NCBI GenBank assembly: GCA_965209105.1
Contig: CBDBQB010000001.1
Location: forward strand, 1-25,716
Reading direction: 5' to 3'
DNA length: 25,716 nucleotides
Origin: JAAELZ01 sp965209105
GTDB taxonomy: Bacteria > Pseudomonadota > Gammaproteobacteria > Arenicellales > Poriferihabitantaceae
The translations under genes and the position numbers were made by a program. This document shows positions 7,110 to 15,350 of the stretch, in pieces. Position 1 is the stretch's first letter. Each line of letters starts with the position of its first letter. Below the pieces are notes generated by a model. That model was not told the origin of the DNA and did no database searches. It saw only the letters and a program-made list of their open reading frames with translations.

Positions 7110-8426
7110 ATGAAACGCGTGGCGATCTCGACCTTAGGTTGTAAGGTCAATTCCTTTGAATCAGAGCTCATCATGCAGCGTCTCGTCGAGCATGATTTTC
7201 AGCGCGTTGCACCGACCGACGTCGCCGATTACTATATTATTAATAGCTGTACGGTAACGGCTGAAGCAGACCGACAGAGTCGTCAGGTGGCGCGTAAACA
7301 CAAACGCCAAAACCCGCTTGCCACTGTCGTGATGACGGGCTGTTATGCGCAAAATAATGCTGATACGGTCAATGAAATCAGTGAAGTTGATTGGGTCATC
7401 GGCAATGCAGCAAAATTAGATATCCCGAATATCATCATTAATGATTCTGACAGCACCGCGCCGTCAAAGCAGATTGTTCATCCGCAATTTTCAGATGTTC
7501 AAGCCGTTCCAGAGGATTTATTGGGCGGGTTTGAATCTCAGTCGCGCGCATTTATTCAGGTTCAACAGGGCTGCGATCAGGGCTGTACTTTTTGCGTGAT
7601 TCATATCGCGCGCGGGCCGAGTGTCTCCTTTCCTGTTTCAAGGGTATTGGCGCAATATCGAAAGATTGTCGCACAAGGTTACAAAGAAGTTGTTGTTTGC
7701 GGCGTTGATTTAGGTTCCTACGGTGACGATCTAAACTCGGGCGCTGACTTAGTAAGCTTGCTCCGAGAGATGCTGGCTTTGGAATTGGATTGTCGCATTC
7801 GCTTGAGTTCGATTGATCCCTACCATCTGTCAGATGCGTTAATCACTTTGATGGCAGAAAGTGATTCAATATGCCCGCATATTCATTTGTCTATGCAAAG
7901 CGCGAATACCTTGATTTTGAAACGCATGAAGCGTCGCGCGAGCCGAGAGCTCATATTTGATCGTGTCGCGGCCCTGCGTGATGCTAAGCCGGGCTTGGTC
8001 TTGAGTGCGGATGTATTGGTGGGGTTCCCAACGGAAACGGAGACCCAATTTGCAGATACCTTGGATGCGATAGAAACACTCGGCATTGCTTATCCGCACG
8101 TTTTTCCGTATTCAAACCGTGCCGGCGCCCCCGCGGCTAGAATTCCAAATCAAGTGGATAAAACAGAGATCAAGCGCCGTGCAAAACTAGCGCGCGCCCT
8201 TGGCCAGCGCGTATGGCAAAAGCAGGCATTAAGCAGAGTTTCAAGTTACCAACGTACAATCATTGAGACGATAGACGGCGAGAACATAAATGCCCGTTGT
8301 GATGATTACTTTCCGGTGTCATTTAGTCGACCTAAGGTTTCTGTTGAAAAAGGAGATTGGTGCGAGTTAAAGATTAACGGCGTAAAAGGTCAAAGTCTGC
8401 TTGGAGAAATGCTCGCCGCGGCTTAA
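7110..8426 (+). CDS. mtaB: MtaB-type tRNA methylthiotransferase (ms2t6A formation)
   Basis: Encodes 438 residues with the full methylthiotransferase architecture. The N-terminal UPF0004 domain has Cys11, Cys47 and Cys78 (TLGCKVN, NSCTVT, TGCYAQ), ligands of the auxiliary 4Fe-4S cluster. The radical-SAM core has Cys155, Cys159 and Cys162 in GCDQGCTFC, and the C-terminal TRAM-like domain follows. TLGCKVN and RGPSVSFP are closer to MtaB than to MiaB or RimO. MtaB adds a methylthio group to C2 of N6-threonylcarbamoyladenosine at tRNA position 37. A short GGCGGTGAT precedes ATG 7110 as a weak ribosome site. Such a gene is typical of Bacillota and Alphaproteobacteria and less usual in this gammaproteobacterial locus, where isc genes would normally sit. 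Fe-S dependent, so its place beside iscA makes sense. Confidence 0.88.
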   Translation: MKRVAISTLGCKVNSFESELIMQRLVEHDFQRVAPTDVADYYIINSCTVTAEADRQSRQVARKHKRQNPLATVVMTGCYAQNNADTVNEISEVDWVIGNAAKLDIPNIIINDSDSTAPSKQIVHPQFSDVQAVPEDLLGGFESQSRAFIQVQQGCDQGCTFCVIHIARGPSVSFPVSRVLAQYRKIVAQGYKEVVVCGVDLGSYGDDLNSGADLVSLLREMLALELDCRIRLSSIDPYHLSDALITLMAESDSICPHIHLSMQSANTLILKRMKRRASRELIFDRVAALRDAKPGLVLSADVLVGFPTETETQFADTLDAIETLGIAYPHVFPYSNRAGAPAARIPNQVDKTEIKRRAKLARALGQRVWQKQALSRVSSYQRTIIETIDGENINARCDDYFPVSFSRPKVSVEKGDWCELKINGVKGQSLLGEMLAAA

Positions 8427-8522
8427 AATAGGCGGTTAATTTTCTGGGTGATGCTTGGCCAATCGCGCGTGATTGGACGGGCATCACTCTCAATCAATAT
8501 CTTGTATTTTGTGGAGTAAACC

Positions 8523-8951
8523 ATGGCCATTGAGCGCACTTTTTCTATTATTAAACCCGATGCAGTTCGGCGCGATTTAATCGGTAAAATAACCGATCGA
8601 TTCGAGCAAGCGGGATTACACATCATTGCATCAAAAATGATACATATGGATGCTGAGAAAGCTGGCGGATTCTATGCGGTGCACAAAGAACGACCATTTT
8701 ATAACGATTTAGTGGCCTATATGACATCCGGCCCCGTGATCGTACAAGTTCTAGAAGGCGAGGGTGCTGTATTGAAGAACCGTGAAGTCATGGGAGCAAC
8801 CAATCCGGCCGATGCGGCAGCGGGTACAATTCGTGCTGATTTTGCCGAAAGCATTGAAGCGAATTCGGTACATGGTTCTGACGCTCCCGAGACGGCTGCG
8901 GAGGAAATTACTTATTTCTTCAGCGCTGCTGAACTTTGCCCAAGAAAATAA
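8523..8951 (+). CDS. ndk: Nucleoside diphosphate kinase
   Basis: Transfers the terminal phosphate from NTPs to NDPs through a phosphohistidine and so balances the nucleotide pools. The 142-residue product has the usual length and start (MAIERTFSIIKPDAV, with the phosphate-contacting Lys11) and the active-site His117 in NSVHGSDAPETA. GGAG seven bases before ATG 8523 is a proper Shine-Dalgarno sequence, one of the few clear ones in the window. A perfect 6-bp hairpin (CCAATC 8459-8464 with GATTGG 8471-8476) lies in the 96-base gap after mtaB but has no T-run. The order ndk-rlmN-pilF matches Pseudomonas and related genomes. Confidence 0.96.
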   Translation: MAIERTFSIIKPDAVRRDLIGKITDRFEQAGLHIIASKMIHMDAEKAGGFYAVHKERPFYNDLVAYMTSGPVIVQVLEGEGAVLKNREVMGATNPADAAAGTIRADFAESIEANSVHGSDAPETAAEEITYFFSAAELCPRK

Positions 8952-9002
8952 ATAAGAAAATAAATAATTGTTGATCGCGAAAATTATATATATCGCACCC
9001 CC

Positions 9003-10142
9003 ATGCAGGTAAAAACCAACCTATTATCGTTTGATCGAGCAGAACTGGCGACTTATTTCGAGTCGCTAGGCGAGAAGTCGTTTCGCGCCAATCAAGTGTT
9101 TAAGTGGATTTATCAAGATTTTCAGACCGATTTTAATGAGATGAACAACCTCAGTAAGTCGTTGCGCCAGCGCTTGAACGAAGCAGCGTGCCTTGAAATG
9201 CCCAGTATCGAGGAAACGCAGATTTCATCAGATGGCACACGAAAATGGCTGATGAGGTTGGCCGATGGGAACGGCGTTGAAGTGGTGATGATTCCGGAGG
9301 AAGACCGCGCAACCCTATGTATTTCTTCGCAAGTCGGTTGTTCTTTAAATTGCACCTTTTGCGCAACAGCGCGACAGGGATTCAATCGGAACTTAAGTTC
9401 GGATGAAATTATTGCTCAGGTCTGGCTGGCGTGGAGGGAACTCGCAAACAATGCTACAAATAGCGCCCCTGTACGGGACGATGATATTTCGCCTCGGCCG
9501 ATCACCAATATTGTATTGATGGGGATGGGCGAGCCTCTGTTGAATTATGAAGCAGTGACCAAAGCCATTCGGGTTATGCTGGACGACAACGCCATGGGTT
9601 TGTCGAAGCGTCGAATTACTTTGAGCACCGCGGGGATAGTGCCGGGGATGGCGCGATTGGCAGAGGATTTACCCGTTAGTTTGGCCGTTTCTTTGCACGC
9701 GACTGACGACGCGCTGCGCAATGAGCTTGTGCCATTGAATAAGAAATATCCGATTGATGTCCTGCTTGCGGCCTGCTGGGATTACACTAAAGACCGTGCG
9801 CGAGCAAAAATCACCTTTGAATACTTGATGCTCGACGGCATCAACGATTCTGATCGCCAAGCGCACGAGCTGGCTGAACTGCTTCGCGATAAACCGGCGA
9901 AGGTGAACTTGATTCCCTATAACGCTGTGCCGGGGGTTGTTTACACCCGCTCGCCAATGCATCGAGTCAATGCATTTCGGCAGATACTTGTAGACCATGG
10001 AATTGTAACGATGATAAGAAAAACCAGAGGTGACGATATTGACGCTGCTTGTGGACAACTGGTGGGCAAGGTTGACGACCGGACTCAACGATCTGCGCGT
10101 ATGCAGAAGCAATACAATGACCTGATGGAGCTACGCGGCTAA
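9003..10142 (+). CDS. rlmN: Dual-specificity 23S rRNA/tRNA adenine-C2 methyltransferase RlmN
   Basis: A radical-SAM enzyme that methylates C2 of A2503 in 23S rRNA and of A37 in certain tRNAs. The 379-residue product has CxxxCxxC at Cys113, Cys117 and Cys120 (GCSLNCTFC), the GMGEPLLN motif (174-181), and Cys350 in AACGQLVGK, the cysteine that resolves the methylated intermediate. The methyl-carrying cysteine of the family is the other member of this pair. ATG 9003 follows ndk by 51 bases with no strong ribosome site. The stop TAA shares its last base with the ATG of the next gene (10142), so the two are probably translationally coupled. Confidence 0.95.
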   Translation: MQVKTNLLSFDRAELATYFESLGEKSFRANQVFKWIYQDFQTDFNEMNNLSKSLRQRLNEAACLEMPSIEETQISSDGTRKWLMRLADGNGVEVVMIPEEDRATLCISSQVGCSLNCTFCATARQGFNRNLSSDEIIAQVWLAWRELANNATNSAPVRDDDISPRPITNIVLMGMGEPLLNYEAVTKAIRVMLDDNAMGLSKRRITLSTAGIVPGMARLAEDLPVSLAVSLHATDDALRNELVPLNKKYPIDVLLAACWDYTKDRARAKITFEYLMLDGINDSDRQAHELAELLRDKPAKVNLIPYNAVPGVVYTRSPMHRVNAFRQILVDHGIVTMIRKTRGDDIDAACGQLVGKVDDRTQRSARMQKQYNDLMELRG

Positions 10143-10906
10143 TGACAGTACAAACCAGTATTCGGTATACAGTATTATTGATCACGTTTAGCTTGTTGAG
10201 CGCTTGCATCAGTGATTTTTCAACGGCTAATAGATGGCCAAAAACGGAGCGTACACAAGCACACATTGAGTTGGGAATGGATTATCTACAGCGTGGAAAT
10301 TTAAAAGTAGCCCGCGAACGATTTGAAAAAGCGCTGGATATTGATGCGCGCTCCAGTGCTGCCTATCATGGTTTGGGCTTGGTAGAAGCCAAGGGGCTTA
10401 ACTTGTTGGCATCGCGTACTCATCTTGCGCGTTCGGTTGATCTGGATCCTCAGAATATTCGAGCGGTCAGCGATTATGCGGTCATCTTATGTGAGTTAGG
10501 CGAGGTTGATTTAGCGATTGGTGTACTAGAGAATACCAAGATCCCAGTCAGTGCACCGACCCTCAGTCTTTATTTGGCTTTGGGGAAATGCTATGAAGCA
10601 AAAAATATTTTAAAGCAGGCGGAAGCGGCTTACTTGGAAGTCCTGACCCAAAATCCATCGATTCGTCAGGCGTTGCTGTCAATGGGGCGAATAAGATATA
10701 AACTGAGCGAATATTTATCCGCCAGAGCATTTATGCAGCGATATTTCTCAACCAATACTATATCGTCCGAAGCCTTGCTGCTGGCTGCAAAAGTAGAAGA
10801 TAAACTCGACAATATTGCAGGGCGAGAAAGTTATATTCGTCAATTGCGTAAGCGTTATCCAAAAAGTGAACAAACAACCCAAGCGAGAAAAATATTCAGC
10901 CGATGA
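10142..10906 (+). CDS. pilF: Type IV pilus biogenesis/stability lipoprotein, TPR-containing PilF/PilW
   Basis: Encodes 254 residues. The N-terminus is a lipoprotein signal with lipobox LLSAC, so Cys22 would be acylated. The mature part is built of tetratricopeptide repeats (for example AHIELGMDYLQRGNLKVARE, from residue 40, and AAYHGLGLVEAKG). This matches PilF (Pseudomonas) or PilW (Neisseria), the outer-membrane pilotin that helps the PilQ secretin multimerise. The gene lies between rlmN and rodZ, as in Pseudomonas and Xanthomonas. Its start overlaps the rlmN stop by one base and its stop overlaps the rodZ start in an ATGA. No other pilus gene is in the window, so a pilus is implied rather than shown. 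Confidence 0.88.
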   Translation: MTVQTSIRYTVLLITFSLLSACISDFSTANRWPKTERTQAHIELGMDYLQRGNLKVARERFEKALDIDARSSAAYHGLGLVEAKGLNLLASRTHLARSVDLDPQNIRAVSDYAVILCELGEVDLAIGVLENTKIPVSAPTLSLYLALGKCYEAKNILKQAEAAYLEVLTQNPSIRQALLSMGRIRYKLSEYLSARAFMQRYFSTNTISSEALLLAAKVEDKLDNIAGRESYIRQLRKRYPKSEQTTQARKIFSR

Positions 10907-11949
10907 ATGATGAAATAAAACCTATTCCCAAAGCGAATTATGGCCCTGGTAGCGTACTGCGAACCAAGCGGGAAGAATACGAGTGGTCAGTAGAGGCGGT
11001 TGCCGAGGCCTTACATTTGTCGAGTCATGCGGTGCGGGCAATCGAAGCAGATCGCTACGAAGACCTCCCCGGCGCCACTTATGTGATGGGCTATTGGCGA
11101 AGCTACGCGCGCTTACTCGGAATTGATCTTGACGATACCATCGAAGCGAATAAGCGAAACCTGAATATTATTGTACCCGAGCCGGCAGGATTGGACGTGA
11201 GCCGAGCCTATGTGCATAAGACAGGAAGCTCGGCGCTAGGTTGGATTATCTTGCTCTCTATTATCGCGGCATTGGGATACTATACTTGGCGGCAAGACTT
11301 TTTTGGTTGGTTTGATGTGGTCAGAACGACGCCCAATGCGGTAGAAAATAGCGAATTGTCCAGCCTCGGTACTGATTTAGACAATCAATTGGAAATGAGT
11401 GAAGCGAGCAATGGCGTTTTACGTGCAACTGCGGATAGTGTTGTGAGGCAATTCTCAAATATCGGCCGTGGCGAGCAGCCGAGCGATAATGGCTTGACAC
11501 TATCACAAAGCCAAAGCAGTTCGGGCACTGACCCTAACACTTTGGTAGCGCAAGCGAAGACAAAGAACGCGCAAGCTGTGGTCGACGAAAAAGAACAGTC
11601 GGTCACTGAGAGTTCAGAGCCTAAGCCCGCGACCACAACAAACACAGCAGCACTTAAGCCAGCTCTTGAAGCGGCACAGGAAGGTGCCGCTGACGATTCA
11701 ACCATGATATTCACTTTTAGCAAAGATTCTTGGCTGGATGTTCGTGACAAAACGAATAAGCGATTGGTGTACAAAACCGAGAAAGCGGGTAATACACTTA
11801 AAGTGTCGGGCACGCCGCCATTTTATATTTACATCGGAACACCCAGCGGCGTGACACTGAGCTTTAAGGGTAAGGATGTACCGTTTCAGACTCATAAAAG
11901 CGGTTTGTTCTCAAGATTTAAATTAGGTGAAACGCTCGAATCTTTATAA
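10903..11949 (+). CDS. rodZ: RodZ-like cytoskeletal membrane protein
   Basis: Encodes 348 residues. A cytoplasmic helix-turn-helix of the RodZ type covers about 15-90 (LRTKREEYEWSVEAVAEAL, GATYVMGYWRSYARLLG). One transmembrane helix lies at about 111-128 (ALGWIILLSIIAALGYY). A low-complexity Ser/Thr/Ala-rich periplasmic linker follows, then a C-terminal beta domain (about 265-348, SWLDVRDKTNKRLVY). This is the RodZ layout. RodZ binds MreB and couples it to wall synthesis, thus setting rod shape. It starts inside the stop of pilF (ATGA). In related genomes ispG lies between rodZ and hisS; here hisS follows after only 27 bases and ispG is absent. Confidence 0.92.
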   Translation: MNDEIKPIPKANYGPGSVLRTKREEYEWSVEAVAEALHLSSHAVRAIEADRYEDLPGATYVMGYWRSYARLLGIDLDDTIEANKRNLNIIVPEPAGLDVSRAYVHKTGSSALGWIILLSIIAALGYYTWRQDFFGWFDVVRTTPNAVENSELSSLGTDLDNQLEMSEASNGVLRATADSVVRQFSNIGRGEQPSDNGLTLSQSQSSSGTDPNTLVAQAKTKNAQAVVDEKEQSVTESSEPKPATTTNTAALKPALEAAQEGAADDSTMIFTFSKDSWLDVRDKTNKRLVYKTEKAGNTLKVSGTPPFYIYIGTPSGVTLSFKGKDVPFQTHKSGLFSRFKLGETLESL

Positions 11950-11976
11950 GGCTGCTTGATTTTTTGAAATTAAAAC

Positions 11977-13251
11977 ATGAGTGATAAACTGCAGTCCGTT
12001 CGGGGCATGAATGATCTTCTGCCGAGCCAGACACCTTATTGGCAGGCGGTAGAGGGAACATTGCGCGAGATTGCGATGGCCTATGGATACCAGGAAATCC
12101 GTACGCCCATTCTTGAGAAAACCGCCTTATTTGTACAATCAATCGGCGAGCAAACCGATATTGTTGAAAAGGAAATGTTCGCGTTTAAAGATGCCGGGGA
12201 TGAACATGTTTGTATGCGGCCTGAAAGTACTGCTAGCGTGGTTCGCGCGGGCGTTCAACATGGCTTGTTCCACAACACGCAAACGCGGCTTTGGTATTTA
12301 GGGCCAATGTTTCGACGAGAGCGACCGCAAAAGGGGCGTTATCGACAGTTTATGCAGTTTGGCATGGAGGCATTTGGTTGGGCGTCCGCTGAAGCAGATG
12401 TAGAAATAATATTGGCGGGTGAACGGGTTTGGAAAAAACTCGGTGTGCGCGACGTAAAATTAGTATTGAATACCTTAGGTTCAGACCAGTGCCGGATAAA
12501 ATATCGGGCAGCCCTCGTGGCGTATCTTGAAGACTTTACGGATCAATTAGACACCGACAGTCTGCGACGCTTAGCGGACAACCCCTTAAGGATACTCGAC
12601 AGTAAAAATCAGAAAACACAGGCAATATTGAAAAATGCCCCGCGTATCGATGGGTATTTAGATGCGCCTGCTCAGGCGCATTTCGATAAAATGTGCGGCC
12701 TGCTCGATGCCCAAGGTGTTGACTACACCATTGATCCGGGATTGGTGCGTGGCTTAGACTATTACACTTCGACAGTGTTCGAGTGGAAAACTACAAAATT
12801 GGGCGCCCAAGATACGATCTGCGCGGGTGGTCGCTATGACAATCTAGTTGATCGGCGAGGTGGAAAATCAACGCCTGCTTGTGGTTTTGCAATGGGTTTA
12901 GATCGCGTTCTTGAATTGTTGCTAGAGGAGGATAATGCACCAGAGATCAATTGTATCGATGTGTATTTTATTTCACTCGATGCGAGTGTGAGTGCGGCGG
13001 CTTTTAGATTGGCAGAAGATTTGCGGGGTCATGGTTTATCGATTGCAATGAATCATGGCGTTGGGAAATTAAAAGCGCAATTGAAAAGAGCGGATATGAG
13101 TGGCGCGGCCTATGCGCTAATATTAGGGGATAATGAGTTAAATACCGAAACGGTGCAAATTAAACCGCTGCGAGATCAGCGGCCCGCACAGACATTGGGT
13201 TTCGACAAGCTCGTTGAATTTTTTACATTTGATGGTATCGTAAGCGAATGA
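11977..13251 (+). CDS. hisS: Histidine-tRNA ligase
   Basis: Charges tRNA-His with histidine. The 424-residue product has class II synthetase motif 2 as MFRRERPQKGRYRQF (111-125), the histidine-binding motif VRGLDYYT (257-264), and GGRYDNLV with GFAMGLDR as motif 3. The C-terminal anticodon-binding domain spans about 325-424. MSDKLQSVRGMNDLLP is the family's usual start (E. coli: KNIQAIRGMNDYLP). The stop TGA overlaps the ATG of the next gene by four bases (ATGA at 13248), which supports a single transcript. Confidence 0.97.
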   Translation: MSDKLQSVRGMNDLLPSQTPYWQAVEGTLREIAMAYGYQEIRTPILEKTALFVQSIGEQTDIVEKEMFAFKDAGDEHVCMRPESTASVVRAGVQHGLFHNTQTRLWYLGPMFRRERPQKGRYRQFMQFGMEAFGWASAEADVEIILAGERVWKKLGVRDVKLVLNTLGSDQCRIKYRAALVAYLEDFTDQLDTDSLRRLADNPLRILDSKNQKTQAILKNAPRIDGYLDAPAQAHFDKMCGLLDAQGVDYTIDPGLVRGLDYYTSTVFEWKTTKLGAQDTICAGGRYDNLVDRRGGKSTPACGFAMGLDRVLELLLEEDNAPEINCIDVYFISLDASVSAAAFRLAEDLRGHGLSIAMNHGVGKLKAQLKRADMSGAAYALILGDNELNTETVQIKPLRDQRPAQTLGFDKLVEFFTFDGIVSE

Positions 13252-13874
13252 ATGACAAAATTGATATAGACCTCGTAGAGGACGAAGATTTAGCACGCGC
13301 TAAGGCGTGGTGGAAAGAAAACGGAACTTCGATCATCTCGGGTATCGCAATTGGCTCGGCAATGGTGGTGGGATATAGTTATTGGAATACCTATCAAGCG
13401 CAGCGCGCACAGGATATTGCACAACTCTATGAATCTTACATAAGCGCCCCGCAGGTCGACGAAAATCTTAAGGTCTTACTTGAGAAGGGCTCCACAACGG
13501 TATACGCACATTTAGCAAGAATGCGCGCCGCTAAAGAGGCTTTGGACGATCAGGATTTTCCTCAAGCAGAAAAATATTTAGGTGAGGTAATGCAATCAGG
13601 CGCAGACGAAGGTTTGCGTCGCGTAGCGGTGCTGAGGTTATCGAATGTTTTGCTCGCTCAAAAAAAGGCGGACGAGGCCATCGCACTATTGAACACCTAT
13701 GAAACAGCCGAGTTACCCCTGATGCAGGCGCGTATTGCGGAACTTAAAGCAGACGCATATATTGTCAAAGGCGACGCTGATCAAGCGCGAGAACTGTATG
13801 AAAAAAGCATCGAGTTGCTGGGCGAAATCGGACAATCCACAACACTATTGCAACTTAAGCTCGATAACGCATAG
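13248..13874 (+). CDS. yfgM: YfgM-like ancillary SecYEG translocon subunit
   Basis: Encodes 208 residues. The acidic cytoplasmic N-terminus (DEDLARAKAWWKENG) is followed by a transmembrane helix at about 27-46 (TSIISGIAIGSAMVVGYSYW) and a periplasmic TPR-like helical region. This matches YfgM (DUF2133/TPR_21), a partner of PpiD at the SecYEG translocon involved in folding of periplasmic and outer-membrane proteins. The location between hisS and bamB is the standard one. The start overlaps the hisS stop. Confidence 0.9.
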   Translation: MNDKIDIDLVEDEDLARAKAWWKENGTSIISGIAIGSAMVVGYSYWNTYQAQRAQDIAQLYESYISAPQVDENLKVLLEKGSTTVYAHLARMRAAKEALDDQDFPQAEKYLGEVMQSGADEGLRRVAVLRLSNVLLAQKKADEAIALLNTYETAELPLMQARIAELKADAYIVKGDADQARELYEKSIELLGEIGQSTTLLQLKLDNA

Positions 13875-13885
13875 GAATTTTAAAC

Positions 13886-15085
13886 GTGAATCAAGCCCAA
13901 GCCCAAACTATGCCATCCGCCCAAGCGAATGTGAGTCGATTCCTTAAATACAGCGTATTATTGGCTGGGATAGGTTTTTTATCTGCTTGCGGTGGTCAAG
14001 CGGCGTTAAAGAAAGATCAAGCAGTCCACGCTGTGACCGCCCCCAATGTGGTAGAAAACACCAAGGCAAAGCGACTATGGCGCGCCTCGACAGCGAGCAG
14101 TTCAGAAAATCCTTCTGATTTCATGCCGATAGTGTCGGATAAGTTGATCTTCACTAGCAGCGAAAACGGACGGATAGAAGGTTTTTCTATTGATACAGGT
14201 GAACGACAGTTTCAAACCAAACTGGATGCGAGCTTGCTGGTTAATGTGGGCGTCAATACTCTCAGTATTGTCGCAGCAACAACGGGAGGCGAGATCATTG
14301 CGATTGATCGCACTCAAGCAACCGAAAAGTGGCGCATCGCGGTAGGACGTGCAATTTCGGCAGCGCCGGCGGTGACGGATCAAATCGTGGTGATCCGCAC
14401 GATTGATGGGCATCTGATGGGCGTGAATGCGACCAGTGGTGAAGCAATATGGGGTCTAGATCGGCCAGTTGCCAGCCTAAGCGTTGGATTGGATTCTCCA
14501 AGTTTAATTGCAGGTGAGGGCGTTATTACGGGGTTTTCCAGTGGACGCGTGTTGGCGAGCAACCTATACAACGGACTGCCCTTTTGGGAAAGACGCGCGG
14601 TTCGTCCGAAAGGCAAAAACGATATTGAACGTTTGATTGATCTTGATGCCCCCCCCGTGCTGGCGGGAGCAGCGGTTTTAGTCGGTGCATATCAAGGTGG
14701 CGTTATTGCCTATCGTGTGCGCGATGGCGGGGAAATTTGGCGGAATGCTGCATTGGCTACCCGCAAAGAAATTGCGGTGTCGCCGCAGGCTTTAGCGGTC
14801 ATCGCACCGCAAAGTGAAGTGGTACTTGTAGAGGCTGCCACCGGAGAGATGCGTTGGCAGCAGACGCAGTTGCGTGGGCACGGACTGTCTGGCGCGGTTC
14901 TCATGGGCGGTGAAGTTATCGTTGGCAGTCTAGATGGCGTTCTGTATTTTCTGGATATTGAAACCGGTAGTATAAAGAGTCAAATGAAACTTGGAATCGG
15001 GGCGATTAACGCCCTAAAAGAAGTTGGCGAAGACTTGCTTGTTTATTCTGCACGGTCCGGCGATTTGGTGTCCATTAAGCCCTAG
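13886..15085 (+). CDS. bamB: Outer membrane protein assembly factor BamB
   Basis: Encodes 399 residues. A lipoprotein signal with lipobox FLSAC puts the lipid on Cys35. The mature part is an eight-bladed beta-propeller with PQQ-like repeats (for example AAVTGQIVVIRTIDGHLMGVN-type strands, 'GVLYFLDIETG'). BamB is an outer-membrane lipoprotein of the BAM complex that assists BamA in inserting beta-barrels. GTG 13886 is chosen because AGGAA lies 8-12 bases upstream; ATG 13910 would shorten the leader. The stop TAG (15083-15085) is part of the CTAG end of the adjacent foldback element. Confidence 0.93.
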   Translation: MNQAQAQTMPSAQANVSRFLKYSVLLAGIGFLSACGGQAALKKDQAVHAVTAPNVVENTKAKRLWRASTASSSENPSDFMPIVSDKLIFTSSENGRIEGFSIDTGERQFQTKLDASLLVNVGVNTLSIVAATTGGEIIAIDRTQATEKWRIAVGRAISAAPAVTDQIVVIRTIDGHLMGVNATSGEAIWGLDRPVASLSVGLDSPSLIAGEGVITGFSSGRVLASNLYNGLPFWERRAVRPKGKNDIERLIDLDAPPVLAGAAVLVGAYQGGVIAYRVRDGGEIWRNAALATRKEIAVSPQALAVIAPQSEVVLVEAATGEMRWQQTQLRGHGLSGAVLMGGEVIVGSLDGVLYFLDIETGSIKSQMKLGIGAINALKEVGEDLLVYSARSGDLVSIKP

Positions 15086-15350
15086 TAGTGTCTTGAACTG
15101 TATGCATCAATCAGTGAGACAAGCGGTGGTCAGATACGCGACGCATTTTGCAATGAATGGTCGCTCCCTTCATAAGAAACGCAACACAGTAGAGGGCCAC
15201 CTATTGTCTCGCCCGAAGGGAATCCCCCAAATACCCCAGTTCGGCGTTGTCACCTTTGCCGAGGTAACAACCGTTGGCTCTAGGCGACGCCTGATCTTGG
15301 AATATTTGGGGAGTTCTGATAGACGCATACAGTGCAGAACACTACACTAG
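15082..15350. mobile_element. 269-bp foldback (MITE-like) element, copy A, between bamB and der
   Basis: The element runs from CTAG (15082-15085) to CTAG (15347-15350). Its ends are imperfect terminal inverted repeats: 23 of 28 positions match after a 2-base gap near the left tip. The core shares TATTGTCTCGCCCG (15202-15215) and flanking blocks with the reverse complement of the element at 20228-20496. No protein is encoded; open frames crossing it are chance. The left CTAG contains the stop codon of bamB and the right one abuts the ATG of der, so the target was probably a CTAG at a tight TAG-ATG junction. CTAG target duplication is known for IS5-group elements, but no such transposase is present here to tie them together. 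Any promoter or termination role is inference. Confidence 0.75.

Noticed and set aside
15024..15350. Open frame of 108 codons across the bamB end and the element
   Set aside because: It lies in the foldback element with no ribosome site or homology and is not conserved in the other copy.
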